This document shows, piece by piece, positions 19,404 through 27,343 of a stretch of 64,000 nucleotides of DNA. This stretch comes from Pontibacter aquaedesilientis (GTDB lineage: Bacteria; Bacteroidota; Bacteroidia; Cytophagales; Hymenobacteraceae), in contig NZ_JACXAJ010000001.1 of NCBI RefSeq assembly GCF_014773225.1, positions 310,001-374,000 of the forward strand. The letters run 5' to 3'. The position numbers and the translations under genes were made by a program. The notes beneath the pieces were generated by a model. That model did not search any database and had not been told where the DNA came from. It saw only the letters and a program-made list of their open reading frames with translations. Every line of letters begins with the position of its first letter. Within the stretch, counting starts at the first letter, position 1.

Positions 19404-19476
19404 AGGGCGGGGCGTTAAGATAAAGCTTGCCAGAAGGAGGCAAGCCGGACAAATTTACATCAATAGCGGCATTATT

Positions 19477-19818
19477 TTATTTCTTTTTGACGGAGACAAC
19501 CCGTATTCCGTCCATCGCTCTGCTCTGGGTAGACAGACCACAGCGGCGGTCTATCTGCTCACCTAAACGAACAAATTCGATGATGACCGGCATCTGGCCC
19601 TCTACCTTGAACGATTCGTCGATGTCGTCTTCGTTCTCCGGTTTATACTTTTTGTCGTTGATGATCACTTCAAAGCCACAGCCGTCCACCATATATTCAC
19701 CCGACCAGACAAGGGTTGCTTCCGCAGTTTCAGAGTCTTGTTGCATGGTGTCCTGGCAGGATGTGAAAAAGAAGGCAGAAAAGCCAATTATGGCTAGCAG
19801 TACAAGTTTACATTTCAT
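19477..19818 (-). CDS. Small lipoprotein, paralogue of the next gene upstream
   Basis: Predicted lipoprotein of 113 aa; the signal peptide ends in FFTSC (lipobox Cys21). The mature part holds LVWSGEYMVDGCGFEVIINDKKYKP, nearly the same pattern as TWSGDYAADGCGYRIEIDEQIYKP in the gene at 19866, including the single DGCG cysteine and a second late Cys (RRCG). Two conserved cysteines could form a disulfide. The small beta-rich domain is unknown to me. It sits 47 bp downstream of its paralogue on the same strand, so the pair arose by tandem duplication and has diverged strongly since. Confidence 0.75.
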   Translation of the reverse strand: MKCKLVLLAIIGFSAFFFTSCQDTMQQDSETAEATLVWSGEYMVDGCGFEVIINDKKYKPENEDDIDESFKVEGQMPVIIEFVRLGEQIDRRCGLSTQSRAMDGIRVVSVKKK

Positions 19819-19865
19819 AGGGATCTGTTTTTAAGTTAAGGTTAGCAATGAACGTTGTAGGGTAT

Positions 19866-20204
19866 CTATATTTTTTTGATGGATATAATTTGGATGAACT
19901 GCACGGACTGCGAGGCAGGGAGCATACCGCACTGTATATCTTTTCTCCCCTGTAAAATAAATTTCACATCGACCGGTATGGGTTCGGAAGATTTGAATGA
20001 CTCGGCTATATCTTGCTCGTTTCCAGGTTTATAAATCTGTTCGTCTATTTCAATCCTGTAACCACATCCATCTGCCGCGTAATCCCCGGACCAGGTGAGT
20101 GTAGCGGTTGATTCTACAATAGACAGGTCTTTGCAAACTTCAGCTTTGCAGCCAAAAAGCAGGAGAGTGGCCAAAAGTAGGGAGTAAGGTAGAAAGTGCT
20201 TCAT
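19866..20204 (-). CDS. Small lipoprotein, first of a tandem paralogue pair
   Basis: Predicted lipoprotein of 112 aa with lipobox LLFGC (Cys19) followed by KAEVC. Its mature part shares WSG(D/E)Y..DGCG, the YKPGNEQDI/YKPENEDDI segment, the DIAESFK/DIDESFK segment and a late CG pair with the gene at 19477. Both end in a short basic tail (ISIKKI, VSVKKK). The family is unknown to me; the shared pattern suggests one compact beta domain stabilised by two cysteines and anchored to a membrane. It lies 121 bp downstream of the NfeD gene, with a word-repeat array between them. Confidence 0.75.
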   Translation of the reverse strand: MKHFLPYSLLLATLLLFGCKAEVCKDLSIVESTATLTWSGDYAADGCGYRIEIDEQIYKPGNEQDIAESFKSSEPIPVDVKFILQGRKDIQCGMLPASQSVQFIQIISIKKI

Positions 20205-20273
20205 CAGGTATAAGTTTTAGTGTATAGTATATCTACACGACCCAGTATGATGCCAAATCGTTGCATCGCCCAT

Positions 20274-20331
20274 TCCTAAACTTTCTAACTTTCTAACTTC
20301 CAAACTCTCTAACTTTCTAACTCTCTAACTT
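20274..20331. repeat. Single-arm word-repeat array (AACTTTCT family)
   Basis: Six consecutive variants of the words CTTTCTAA, CTTCCAAA and CTCTCTAA, with no spacer and no inverted partner nearby. The array runs into the NfeD stop: the minus strand reads ACA AGT TAG, so the stop codon itself is part of a word. Confidence 0.7.
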
Positions 20332-21689
20332 GTGACAATTTTCTTCACTCGTAGCGCAAACGTGCTCTGGTCGATTACCTGTACTGTGTCGCCTTTCTCG
20401 ATGAAGCCGTCGCGGGCCTGGGCGTCGTAGAGGTTGTCGTCGATCATCACGCGGCCGGAAGGGTTCATGGGGGTATGGGCTATACCTGTTTTGCCGATAA
20501 GGTGCTCAGCGGATTTAGCGGACTGGTAACCTTCGTTGCTGTGGAAGGTGTTGCTGAGGACGACCCGTTGCATAGCACGACTGCCCAGCACCCGGTTCCA
20601 GGTCATGGCCACGATCACGACAGCCCCAATCATACCCAGCAAGACAGATATCAGGCTTTCCATCAGCTGATCGGAAGGCACAAAGGTGAAGTCGAAGGCC
20701 TGGTTGTTGACCATGATCAGGAGCAGGGAGAGGAAGACAAGTACAATGCCGCTTATACCTGTCACCCCGAAGCCTGGCACAACGAAGACCTCCAAGCCAA
20801 TGAGCACAATACCCGCTACGAAGAGCAGGATCTCCCAATGCTCTGCGAGCCCGTTTAGGTAGTAGGGCGTCAGGTATAGCACACCGGCCACGATAGCCGC
20901 CATAAGCGGGAATCCCACACCAGGCGTCTGCAGCTCAAACCACAGTCCCCCGATGATAACGAGAATCAGAATGCCGCTGATGACGGGGTTCAGGAAAAAG
21001 GCAATGACCTTGTTCGTGGAGCTCAACTCATAGCGAATGATTTCGGCGTCCTGCAGGTTGAGTTTTTGCAGTACCTCTTCGATGTTGTTTGCCTGTCCTT
21101 CGCAGTAACCATGTTTGATAGCCTCGGAAGTAGTGAGCGTCAGTACCTGACCGGCTGAGAGCGTGCTGTCTACGCTGGCCTCGACCATGGCCTCTGCCAG
21201 GTAGGGGTTGCGCCCGTTGGCCTCGGCAGTGGAGCGCATGATGGAGCGCATGTAACTCTGATACTTACCCGGCGCAGCCTCACCATCGGCACCTACCACG
21301 GTGGCCGCCCCGATGTTAGCCCCGGGTGCCATGTATATGCTGTCGCAGGCGATGGAAATGAGGGCTCCGGCAGAGGCGGCGTTTTTGTCTATGAACACAT
21401 AAACAGGCTTGGGGTATTCCAGCAGGCGCAAACGAATGGCATCAGCATCGTTCAGCGCTCCGCCAAAGGTGTTGAGCTTGAGCAGGATGTGGTCAGCCTC
21501 CACGCGAGTCGCCTCGTCCAGCGCCAGTTGGGTGTAGCGGTTGGTGCGTGGGTCTATGTTGTCCCCGATCTCCATGATAAACACCTTTTGCTTTTTTTTC
21601 TCCTGCGCCAGGGTGTCGGAGGGGAGAAGCAGGCCAGCCAGCAACAGGAAGAGCAGCTGCCACTGCCAGAGTTTTGCGTTAGATTTCAT
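20325..21689 (-). CDS. NfeD-type membrane protein with ClpP-class serine protease domain
   Basis: Full-length NfeD (NfeD1b type), 454 aa from ATG 21689; an in-frame TTG at 21713 would add eight residues before the signal peptide. After the signal peptide (ending DTLAQEKK), a ClpP-like protease domain covers about 30-230. It has FGGALNDADAI and the SDH-type active-site segment DKNAASAGALIS, where the Ser is the likely nucleophile and a downstream Lys the base. Five or so membrane helices follow (about 240-370). A C-terminal OB-fold NfeD domain (about 385-454) has LIGKTGIA and GEVIIDD-like strands. In other bacteria NfeD works beside stomatin/SPFH proteins in membrane quality control; no SPFH gene is present here. 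It is divergent from the gene at 21707 with only 17 bp between starts. Confidence 0.9.
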   Translation of the reverse strand: MKSNAKLWQWQLLFLLLAGLLLPSDTLAQEKKKQKVFIMEIGDNIDPRTNRYTQLALDEATRVEADHILLKLNTFGGALNDADAIRLRLLEYPKPVYVFIDKNAASAGALISIACDSIYMAPGANIGAATVVGADGEAAPGKYQSYMRSIMRSTAEANGRNPYLAEAMVEASVDSTLSAGQVLTLTTSEAIKHGYCEGQANNIEEVLQKLNLQDAEIIRYELSSTNKVIAFFLNPVISGILILVIIGGLWFELQTPGVGFPLMAAIVAGVLYLTPYYLNGLAEHWEILLFVAGIVLIGLEVFVVPGFGVTGISGIVLVFLSLLLIMVNNQAFDFTFVPSDQLMESLISVLLGMIGAVVIVAMTWNRVLGSRAMQRVVLSNTFHSNEGYQSAKSAEHLIGKTGIAHTPMNPSGRVMIDDNLYDAQARDGFIEKGDTVQVIDQSTFALRVKKIVTS

Positions 21690-21706
21690 ACATTTGGGCT
21701 CGTTAC

Positions 21707-22573
21707 TTGCCAATTGAATATAAGATACTAAAAATATTCCAGCTTATTCTTTCTTTCCTATTTAAATACGATTTCGGAGCGCCCGTGTGGCGTATCCGCA
21801 TCGACACGTCCGCCGGTCGGCTGGCGCTGGAGGTGCGTGACAGCGATTTGCTGCTGGCCTATTTCTATACCCTGGACTGCCAGAGCCATACCCTTCTGAA
21901 GCTGGAACTGGCGGAAAAGCATACCTGGTGGCTTGGGTTAGAGGATGCGCGGCAGGGCATGGTCTACCTGCACGGCTACGGCGACCGCAAACTGGGCCAG
22001 CACAAAGGTATACGCACGCTGTCGGCCAACACAGGAGAGGAACAGTGGCACCGGCCCGGGCTGACCTTCTACGGAATAGAAGACACAGGGCTGCTGGCCC
22101 ACGACGCCGCTTTGCCGGAAGAGCCGCTACAGCTGCTGGACCTGCGGACCGGGGAAGTGCTGCAAAAAGGCATCAGTCAAAAAATGGCAGCTGACCGGGT
22201 GGAGGCCTATAGCCGGGAGCGTTACAGCCAGGTAGGGTACCCGATTTTGTACCGGGAAGGGGAGGAATACTTTGAGCAGGTGCGCGATTTCTTGGCGCAG
22301 CAGCTTGACTGTGAGCCGATAAAGGCGGTGGAGTATGCCGAAACCGACAACGGTCTGGTCATCAGTTACTACGTGGCCAATGAAAAAAATAAGTTAGATA
22401 ATTTTCTGGCTGTTTTTGATTTAAATGGTTTTTTGCACTTAAATGAGTTACTTGCCGGAGGATTAAATGGCGTTGGTTCAGATACTTTTTTTATCTTTAT
22501 GCGAAGTTTATACTTCGTCCAGAACCAAATATCTTTGAAGGCATATTCTCTTAATTTTATAGTTACTACTTGA
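21707..22573 (+). CDS. DUF4905-like protein of unknown function
   Basis: A 288-aa protein that I tentatively match to DUF4905, a Bacteroidota family without assigned function. No membrane helix or signal peptide is obvious. Repeated short segments with LLDLRTGEVL, GIRTLSANTGEEQW and VYLHGYGD suggest a beta-propeller-like series of blades. No ATG lies near the N-terminus; the TTG at 21707 is the first in-frame start and a GTG at 21785 is the alternative. Base composition changes sharply near 22380: the last 65 codons are very AT-rich (KNKLDNFLAVFDLNGF onward) while the first 220 are GC-rich. The LysM gene starts 3 bp after the stop, so the two are probably co-transcribed. Confidence 0.65.
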   Translation: MPIEYKILKIFQLILSFLFKYDFGAPVWRIRIDTSAGRLALEVRDSDLLLAYFYTLDCQSHTLLKLELAEKHTWWLGLEDARQGMVYLHGYGDRKLGQHKGIRTLSANTGEEQWHRPGLTFYGIEDTGLLAHDAALPEEPLQLLDLRTGEVLQKGISQKMAADRVEAYSRERYSQVGYPILYREGEEYFEQVRDFLAQQLDCEPIKAVEYAETDNGLVISYYVANEKNKLDNFLAVFDLNGFLHLNELLAGGLNGVGSDTFFIFMRSLYFVQNQISLKAYSLNFIVTT

Positions 22574-22576
22574 GCT

Positions 22577-23593
22577 ATGATCCGAATTCTATTCATCAGC
22601 ATTTTATCTGCCCTACTGCTCCCATTTTCCGCCTCAGCCTTTGATACATCGGTGCTGCGCGATTCTGTTGGCGTAGAGCGTAAAAACGGCAAGCTATACC
22701 TCCAGCACAGAGTGGAGCCAAAGGAGACGCTGTATGCGCTTTCCAGGAAGTATAACGTGTCCGTAGCCCAGATCGTGGATTCCAACCCCGCCGTGGAGAC
22801 GACGATTAACATAGGGCAAATCGTGCTGATTCCCCGCAAGGCACCCGCACATAACACAGCATCAGCCACCAAAGCGCCTGCCACCATTCCGGCAACCGGA
22901 ACGACAGCCGCAGCCGCTGCTGCCAGTAACCGTACGTTCACGGTGAATAACAAAGGAGAGAAAATCCATACGGTGGAGCCTATGCAAACGCTGTACGCGA
23001 TATCCCGCATGCACGGCGTGAAAGTAGAGGACATCAAACGTTGGAACAACCTGCCAGACAACAACATCAGTGTGGGAGCTGCCCTGATCGTAGGCAAAGG
23101 TTTTGAAGCTTCATCCAAGAAGCCGATCTACGTAGCCGAATCGGATGATGAGATAGCCAAGCCAAAAGAGACAGAGACTGCCGTCGCATCAAACACGACA
23201 ACACTGGGCGGTACAACCCCTAACAATACGCATGTTGTTTTAACACCCTCCGCACCAACGCCAGCCCCGGCTGCAGACCGTGGAGTGAAAGTGGAGGTAG
23301 AAGTGGATGATGTTTCTGGCGCCAAGAAGATCATGGAAAGCGGTATGGCTGAGATGATCGATCCGAAGGCCGATACGAACAAGTACCTGGCCCTGCACAA
23401 ATCGGCCCCGGTTGGCACGATCATGCAAGTAAAGAACACGATGAACGACCAGGTAGTATACGTGCGCGTAATTGGCAAACTGCCAGATACGGGCGCCAAC
23501 GACAAAGTGGTAGTTCGCCTTTCTAAAAAGGCTTGCCAGAAGTTGGGTGCCGTTGATCAGAAATTCAGAGTAGAACTGTCTTATATGCCCTAA
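22577..23593 (+). CDS. Secreted double-LysM protein with RlpA-like (DPBB) C-terminus
   Basis: Exported peptidoglycan-binding protein of 338 aa. The signal peptide ends near SASAFD. LysM 1 is at about residues 42-88 (HRVEPKETLYALSRKYNVS), followed by a Thr/Ala/Pro linker. LysM 2 is at about 133-176 (HTVEPMQTLYAISRMHGVK), followed by a second low-complexity linker with TTTLGGTTPNNTHVV. The last 80 residues (KYLALHKSAPVGTIMQVKN onward, with VIGKLPDTGANDKVVVRLS) resemble the double-psi beta-barrel of RlpA-like proteins. The likely role is cell-wall binding or remodelling. It lies 3 bp after the DUF4905-like gene and ends in a strong terminator. Confidence 0.88.
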   Translation: MIRILFISILSALLLPFSASAFDTSVLRDSVGVERKNGKLYLQHRVEPKETLYALSRKYNVSVAQIVDSNPAVETTINIGQIVLIPRKAPAHNTASATKAPATIPATGTTAAAAAASNRTFTVNNKGEKIHTVEPMQTLYAISRMHGVKVEDIKRWNNLPDNNISVGAALIVGKGFEASSKKPIYVAESDDEIAKPKETETAVASNTTTLGGTTPNNTHVVLTPSAPTPAPAADRGVKVEVEVDDVSGAKKIMESGMAEMIDPKADTNKYLALHKSAPVGTIMQVKNTMNDQVVYVRVIGKLPDTGANDKVVVRLSKKACQKLGAVDQKFRVELSYMP

Positions 23594-23620
23594 TCAGGTA
23601 TAGGCATCAGCATACAGGGG

Positions 23621-23649
23621 AAGCCTGGGCACGTAGCCCAGGCTTTTTC
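23621..23649 (+). terminator. Intrinsic terminator of the LysM gene
   Basis: AAGCCTGGGC (23621-23630) and GCCCAGGCTT (23636-23645) pair perfectly around ACGTA and are followed by TTTCTTTTT. Confidence 0.9.
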
Positions 23650-23725
23650 TTTTTATGTCTGTTCAGGTTCCCAGAGGAGGGCAATATTTCTTAACTTGCC
23701 ATTACCCATTAAACGATCCCACCCT

Positions 23726-24502
23726 ATGAAACAGGATATTGCTGCGATCAAAGCCTTGTTGGACAACCGGGTAGCCCAGTATAACCGGCCGGACTTTATA
23801 CCCAATGACCCGGTTTCAATCCCGCACCGTTTCACCAAAAAGCAGGACATTGAGATCAGTGGATTCTTTGCTTCTATCCTGGCCTGGGGGCAGCGCAAAA
23901 CCATCATCAACAATTGCCTGAAACTGATGGATCTGATGGATAACGCGCCGTATGATTTCGTTCTGCATCACCAGGAGCAGGACCTTACGCGCTTCCTGGG
24001 TTTTAAGCACCGTACTTTCAACGACACCGATCTGCTATACCTGTTGCATTTTTTCAGGTGGTATTACCAGCAGCACGAGAGCCTGGAGACGGCATTCACG
24101 GGTGAGCAGCATGAAATAAAGTCGCAAAAAGATCGGCTGACATATTTCCACGACCTCGTCTTTAGCTTGGAGGACGCCCCGCACCGCACCCGCAAGCACA
24201 TCGCCACACCGGCTCGAAAATCGGCCTGTAAGCGGCTGAATATGTACCTGCGCTGGATGGTGCGACCAGCCGACGGGGGCGTGGACTTTGGCTTGTGGCA
24301 TACCATAAAGCCTGCCGATCTGGTTTGTCCCTGCGATGTGCACGTGGAGCGTGTCGCTCGCCGCCTGGGCCTCATCACCCGCAAAGGCATGGACTGGCAG
24401 ACCGCCGAAGAACTGACCGATCACCTCAGAGTTTTCGACCCGTTGGACCCGGTGAAGTACGACTATGCTTTGTTTGGGCTGGGTGTGGAGGAGAAATTTT
24501 AA
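23726..24502 (+). CDS. TIGR02757 (DUF2400) family protein
   Basis: Conserved protein of 258 aa whose biochemical role is unknown to me. Signatures seen are FIPNDPVSIPHRFTKKQDIE, FFASILAWGQRKTI and, near the C-terminus, the MYLRWMVRPADGGVDFGLW and DVHVERVARRLGL segments. These resemble the helix-hairpin-helix layout of small DNA-glycosylase-like proteins, an inference from the VDVH/VERVARRLG pattern only. ATG 23726 (MKQDIAAIK) is preferred over an upstream in-frame start at 23696, which adds ten residues outside the family core. The stop is followed by GACACAAGACACAAGACC, a short word repeat of the kind seen at other loci here. Confidence 0.85.
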   Translation: MKQDIAAIKALLDNRVAQYNRPDFIPNDPVSIPHRFTKKQDIEISGFFASILAWGQRKTIINNCLKLMDLMDNAPYDFVLHHQEQDLTRFLGFKHRTFNDTDLLYLLHFFRWYYQQHESLETAFTGEQHEIKSQKDRLTYFHDLVFSLEDAPHRTRKHIATPARKSACKRLNMYLRWMVRPADGGVDFGLWHTIKPADLVCPCDVHVERVARRLGLITRKGMDWQTAEELTDHLRVFDPLDPVKYDYALFGLGVEEKF

Positions 24503-24597
24503 ACGGACACAAGACACAAGACCACTGAGGTCGGAAATCACCATGCTGTACCTTCCCACGCCATCCGATAGTTTAACCTGATTGTATACCTTCGCGC

Positions 24598-25644
24598 ATG
24601 ATGAACCTGTTGCATGAAGCCCTGGATGCACACCTGCAGTCGAACTATAGCCGTACCGGGCCCGGTGCAGCGGTGCTGGTGGCGCTACAGGGGGAAGTGC
24701 TGTATGCCCAAGGGATAGGTATAGCCGATCTGTCCACCGGTGAGCCGATTACGCCTCATACAAATTTCAGGCTGGCTTCGGTGAGCAAGCAGTTCACGGC
24801 CATGGCGATTCAGTCGCTGGAGCGGCGAGGGCTTCTCGCGTATGAGGATAACTTGCTGGGCTTCTTTCCAGAGTTTGCCCCGGTGGGCGCAAAGATCACC
24901 TTACGGTATCTGCTCACCCATACCTCCGGACTGCTGGACTACGAAGCGTTTGTGGAAGAGCAAACGGATTGGCAAATAGGCGATCAGGAAGTTTTGGCCA
25001 TAGCCGCTGCCCAAACAGCTACTTATTTTTCGCCGGGAGCCCGATATAGGTATAGCAACACAGGGTATGTGCTGTTGGCACTGGTAGTCGAAAAGGTGTC
25101 AGGTATGGCCTATGCCGATTTTCTAGGGCAGCAAATTTTTGAGCCGCTGGGCATGCATAACACTACCCTCTATGAACACGGGAAACTTATACCTAACCGG
25201 GCCATGGGTTATGCCAGAAATGCCTTAGGACAAATCATAAACTCAGACCAGGGAATCTGTACCGCAACCAAAGGCGATGGTTGTATCTATACCTCCGTAA
25301 GTGATTACCTGCACGGTTACCGGGCGCTGAACAAGGCAGGTAGGGCACCTAAGCTGGACGACGCTTCTTTTCCGCTGTCAGGTTATCCAAACGGGTTTTA
25401 CGGCATGGGTTGGTTCTTTGCAAAGCGCAGGGATGGAGGGCTAGAAATGTACCATACCGGCAACACCAGCGGTTTCAGCAACCTGGTTATCCGTATACCT
25501 GACTGTGAAGTGCTGATCGCTTATTTTTCCAATATGGCGGATAACCCGCATCTCCTAACAGATTTTTTGGATGAACTGCATAAATTTCCGTTGCTGCGTC
25601 CGGAGTCCAGGCTGGTGCGCGATTTACTCAAACTAACGCGATAA
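24598..25644 (+). CDS. Serine hydrolase, beta-lactamase/CubicO family
   Basis: Penicillin-binding-protein-like serine hydrolase of 348 aa (class C beta-lactamase fold). The nucleophile motif is Ser61-Val-Ser-Lys64 (ASVSKQF), and a YSNTGY segment near residue 151 gives the catalytic Tyr-x-Asn. The third KTG-like box is probably HTGNTSGF near residue 284. There is no clear signal peptide or lipobox, so the location is uncertain. Substrate is unknown; relatives include esterases, D-aminopeptidases and PBP4-like enzymes, so a lactamase role should not be assumed. A TACCTTCG box lies just before the start (24587-24594), implying a very short or absent leader. Confidence 0.87.
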   Translation: MMNLLHEALDAHLQSNYSRTGPGAAVLVALQGEVLYAQGIGIADLSTGEPITPHTNFRLASVSKQFTAMAIQSLERRGLLAYEDNLLGFFPEFAPVGAKITLRYLLTHTSGLLDYEAFVEEQTDWQIGDQEVLAIAAAQTATYFSPGARYRYSNTGYVLLALVVEKVSGMAYADFLGQQIFEPLGMHNTTLYEHGKLIPNRAMGYARNALGQIINSDQGICTATKGDGCIYTSVSDYLHGYRALNKAGRAPKLDDASFPLSGYPNGFYGMGWFFAKRRDGGLEMYHTGNTSGFSNLVIRIPDCEVLIAYFSNMADNPHLLTDFLDELHKFPLLRPESRLVRDLLKLTR

Positions 25645-25699
25645 GAAGCAAGATAAAAACCAAGGAGTCAGTTCCTCCGCATGGCAATAAACTGTAGGG

Positions 25700-26155
25700 T
25701 TAAGGTATAAGCTTTTCAAAGCACAGGCTGTTTTCCACGCCAGCATATTGCCCGTAATTGGGAATCACGCTGTAGCCATGCTTCTGATAAAGCCCGATCG
25801 CCTCTGGCTGCTTTTTTCCGGTTTCGAGGATGCACCTTTGATAGGCCAGTTCCTTGGCCCATTTTTCCAATTCCGAGAGCACTGAAGTGGCAACGCCTGT
25901 GCCTCTGCTTTCAGGGGAAACATACATCCGTTTTACTTCGACTGTTTGTAAATCATACGCTTTGATAGCTCCGCAACCTACCGGTTTCTCTCCTGCATAG
26001 GCCACCACTACATGCCTGATCATGTCAATCTTGTTGAACTGGGCATAAAATGAGTGCTCTTCGCCGTCCCGTTCGGCCAAATCCGCGTCAAGGTAGCGCA
26101 CAAGTTCCACGAAATCAGCATGAGTAGAATCTGTTCTTATTAATTGGATGTTCAT
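25700..26155 (-). CDS. GNAT-family N-acetyltransferase
   Basis: A 151-aa acetyltransferase using acetyl-CoA. The start chosen is ATG 26155 (MNIQLIRTDSTHADF); the open frame extends 45 codons upstream into the next gene, but those codons are low-quality and precede the fold. The CoA-binding motif is MYVSPESRGTGVATSVLSEL (about residues 82-101), with ILETGKKQPEAIGLYQKHGY as the C-terminal motif. The acceptor substrate is unknown. It is the second of two GNAT genes in a three-gene minus-strand run (YhcH, GNAT, GNAT), with 22 bp to the neighbour. Confidence 0.88.
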   Translation of the reverse strand: MNIQLIRTDSTHADFVELVRYLDADLAERDGEEHSFYAQFNKIDMIRHVVVAYAGEKPVGCGAIKAYDLQTVEVKRMYVSPESRGTGVATSVLSELEKWAKELAYQRCILETGKKQPEAIGLYQKHGYSVIPNYGQYAGVENSLCFEKLIP

Positions 26156-26177
26156 AGAAGTAGGTATAAAGTAGGGG

Positions 26178-26729
26178 CTAGGCTTGTTGAAAATCCGCGT
26201 GACGGTCAAGCAGCAGCCTGAGGCCAAACACAGGGAGCTCGCTCTGCATGAAGTCCAGGTCTTCAGAGCGTTTAAACCCCATGCTTTCATACATTTTCCA
26301 AGCCGTCTGCATGGCCTTGATGCTATGGATAATCACTTGGGAAAGCCCGCTTTCACGCGCTTTCCGGATACACTCGTTTGTCAGAAGTTTGCCTATACCT
26401 TGTCCTCTTGCAGAAGGAGCAACAGCCAGCAACCTGAAGCCGGCTGCATCTTTCTCCTGCGTGGCAGTGCCGCCAGAGCCATAGTATTGCATGTTGCTAA
26501 AGTAAACCACTACACCCACTATGTCACCCTCTGCATGAGTCGCTACCAGCAGTTCCGTCCCCGGATAGTGTGTAAACTCACCGATATTATATAGCCTGTT
26601 ATAGTAGGCAGGTTGCTCTGTTTCCTTTGGAAAGCCGTCCAGTTGGGAGTAGACACTCACCAGCAGTTTACCGATTGCCTCGAATTCGGATGGGTCGGCG
26701 TTCCTGATATTGAAGGCTTGTTTAAGCAT
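26178..26729 (-). CDS. GNAT-family N-acetyltransferase
   Basis: An 183-aa acetyltransferase. The core fold spans about residues 7-165, with the acetyl-CoA loop LLAVAPSARGQGIGKLLTNE (about 103-122) and an AWKMYESMGF helix after it. It is distinct in sequence from the smaller GNAT downstream, so the pair is not a recent duplication. The acceptor is unknown. It lies 5 bp after the YhcH gene on the same strand, which suggests one transcript for all three. Confidence 0.88.
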   Translation of the reverse strand: MLKQAFNIRNADPSEFEAIGKLLVSVYSQLDGFPKETEQPAYYNRLYNIGEFTHYPGTELLVATHAEGDIVGVVVYFSNMQYYGSGGTATQEKDAAGFRLLAVAPSARGQGIGKLLTNECIRKARESGLSQVIIHSIKAMQTAWKMYESMGFKRSEDLDFMQSELPVFGLRLLLDRHADFQQA

Positions 26730-26734
26730 ACCAG

Positions 26735-27184
26735 TTACTGCACTGCAATTTTCAAAACTACTTTGCGTACATGCTCCTGGGTAATCATGGCGGCGTGGGC
26801 ATCATCGGGGTAGAAGATCGTGAATGAGCCGGCCGGCACATCAAACCAGTTTCTTGTTTTATCCGGAAAAAAAGCTGCGTCCCGTTCCTCGTTGTACGGA
26901 TCGTTAGGTGGGCTGCATTGCGCCAGGTCCTTCCAGCCCATGTGATCGGTGCCGGAGATAACATACTGTATGTCGATGTATTTACGGTGCACCTCCAACT
27001 TGGCGTCCTGCTCCGGTATACCGGTGCCTTCCGAGATGATGGCAAAGAGATCCTGACCGACGATGGCTTTCTGTCCGATCGGAAGTGCCGTCAGGTCAGC
27101 TTCACGCAGAAAATCAAAGGCCTGTTCGAAAAGCGGGTGCAGGCAGGTATAGCGGTTGGCGTTGGCCAGTTTATCGAGTATCAT
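26735..27184 (-). CDS. YhcH/YjgK/YiaL (TabA) family cupin-like protein
   Basis: Small beta-barrel protein of 149 aa, the usual family length. ATG 27184 (MILDKLANANRY) is used; the frame runs 25 codons further upstream through a repeat array, which is unlikely to be translated. Family motifs are visible: EVHRKYIDIQYVISG near residues 69-83 and the DDAHAAMI segment near 127-134 with probable metal-binding His. Relatives act in sialic acid or other sugar-acid catabolism in E. coli (YhcH) or affect biofilm (TabA). A sugar-acid role would fit the alginate locus, but there is no direct link. Confidence 0.88.
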   Translation of the reverse strand: MILDKLANANRYTCLHPLFEQAFDFLREADLTALPIGQKAIVGQDLFAIISEGTGIPEQDAKLEVHRKYIDIQYVISGTDHMGWKDLAQCSPPNDPYNEERDAAFFPDKTRNWFDVPAGSFTIFYPDDAHAAMITQEHVRKVVLKIAVQ

Positions 27185-27185
27185 G

Positions 27186-27290
27186 GGAGTTTGGAAGTTA
27201 GAATGGTTAGAAGTTAGAAAGTTATGAGTAACGAGTTGAAATGTGTGAAAAAAACTCATAACTCAAAACTCGAGACTCAGAACTAAACCA
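27186..27290. repeat. Inverted word-repeat arrays before the YhcH gene
   Basis: GTTAGAATGGTTAGAAGTTAG words (27197-27217) lead into AAAGTTATGAGTAACGAGTT (27217-27236). The second part is answered by ACTCATAACTCAAAACTCGA (27254-27273) and GACTCAGAACTAAACC. The complementary halves can fold back on one another. Two words, AAGTTAGA and CTCATAACTCAAAACTC, meet at this locus. Confidence 0.6.
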
Positions 27291-27314
27291 CAGGTTTTAC
27301 TTGTTATAAAATGC

Positions 27315-27322
27315 TAAATTTG
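27315..27322 (+). promoter_or_regulatory. -7 box TAAATTTG before mutS2
   Basis: Perfect TAnnTTTG match 21 bp before the mutS2 TTG start; a TTTTACTTG stretch lies upstream at about 27296-27303. The spacing is shorter than usual, so the -33 element is uncertain. Confidence 0.5.
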
Positions 27323-27343
27323 CCTTAAATTAAGAGATAACAA

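Noticed and set aside
20274-20331. Word arrays as CRISPR
   Set aside because: No unique spacers, unit length only 7-10 bp, units not conserved, and no cas genes.
24598-25644. Beta-lactamase resistance gene
   Set aside because: The fold and SxxK/YxN motifs are shared by many esterases and peptidases; resistance cannot be claimed from these motifs.
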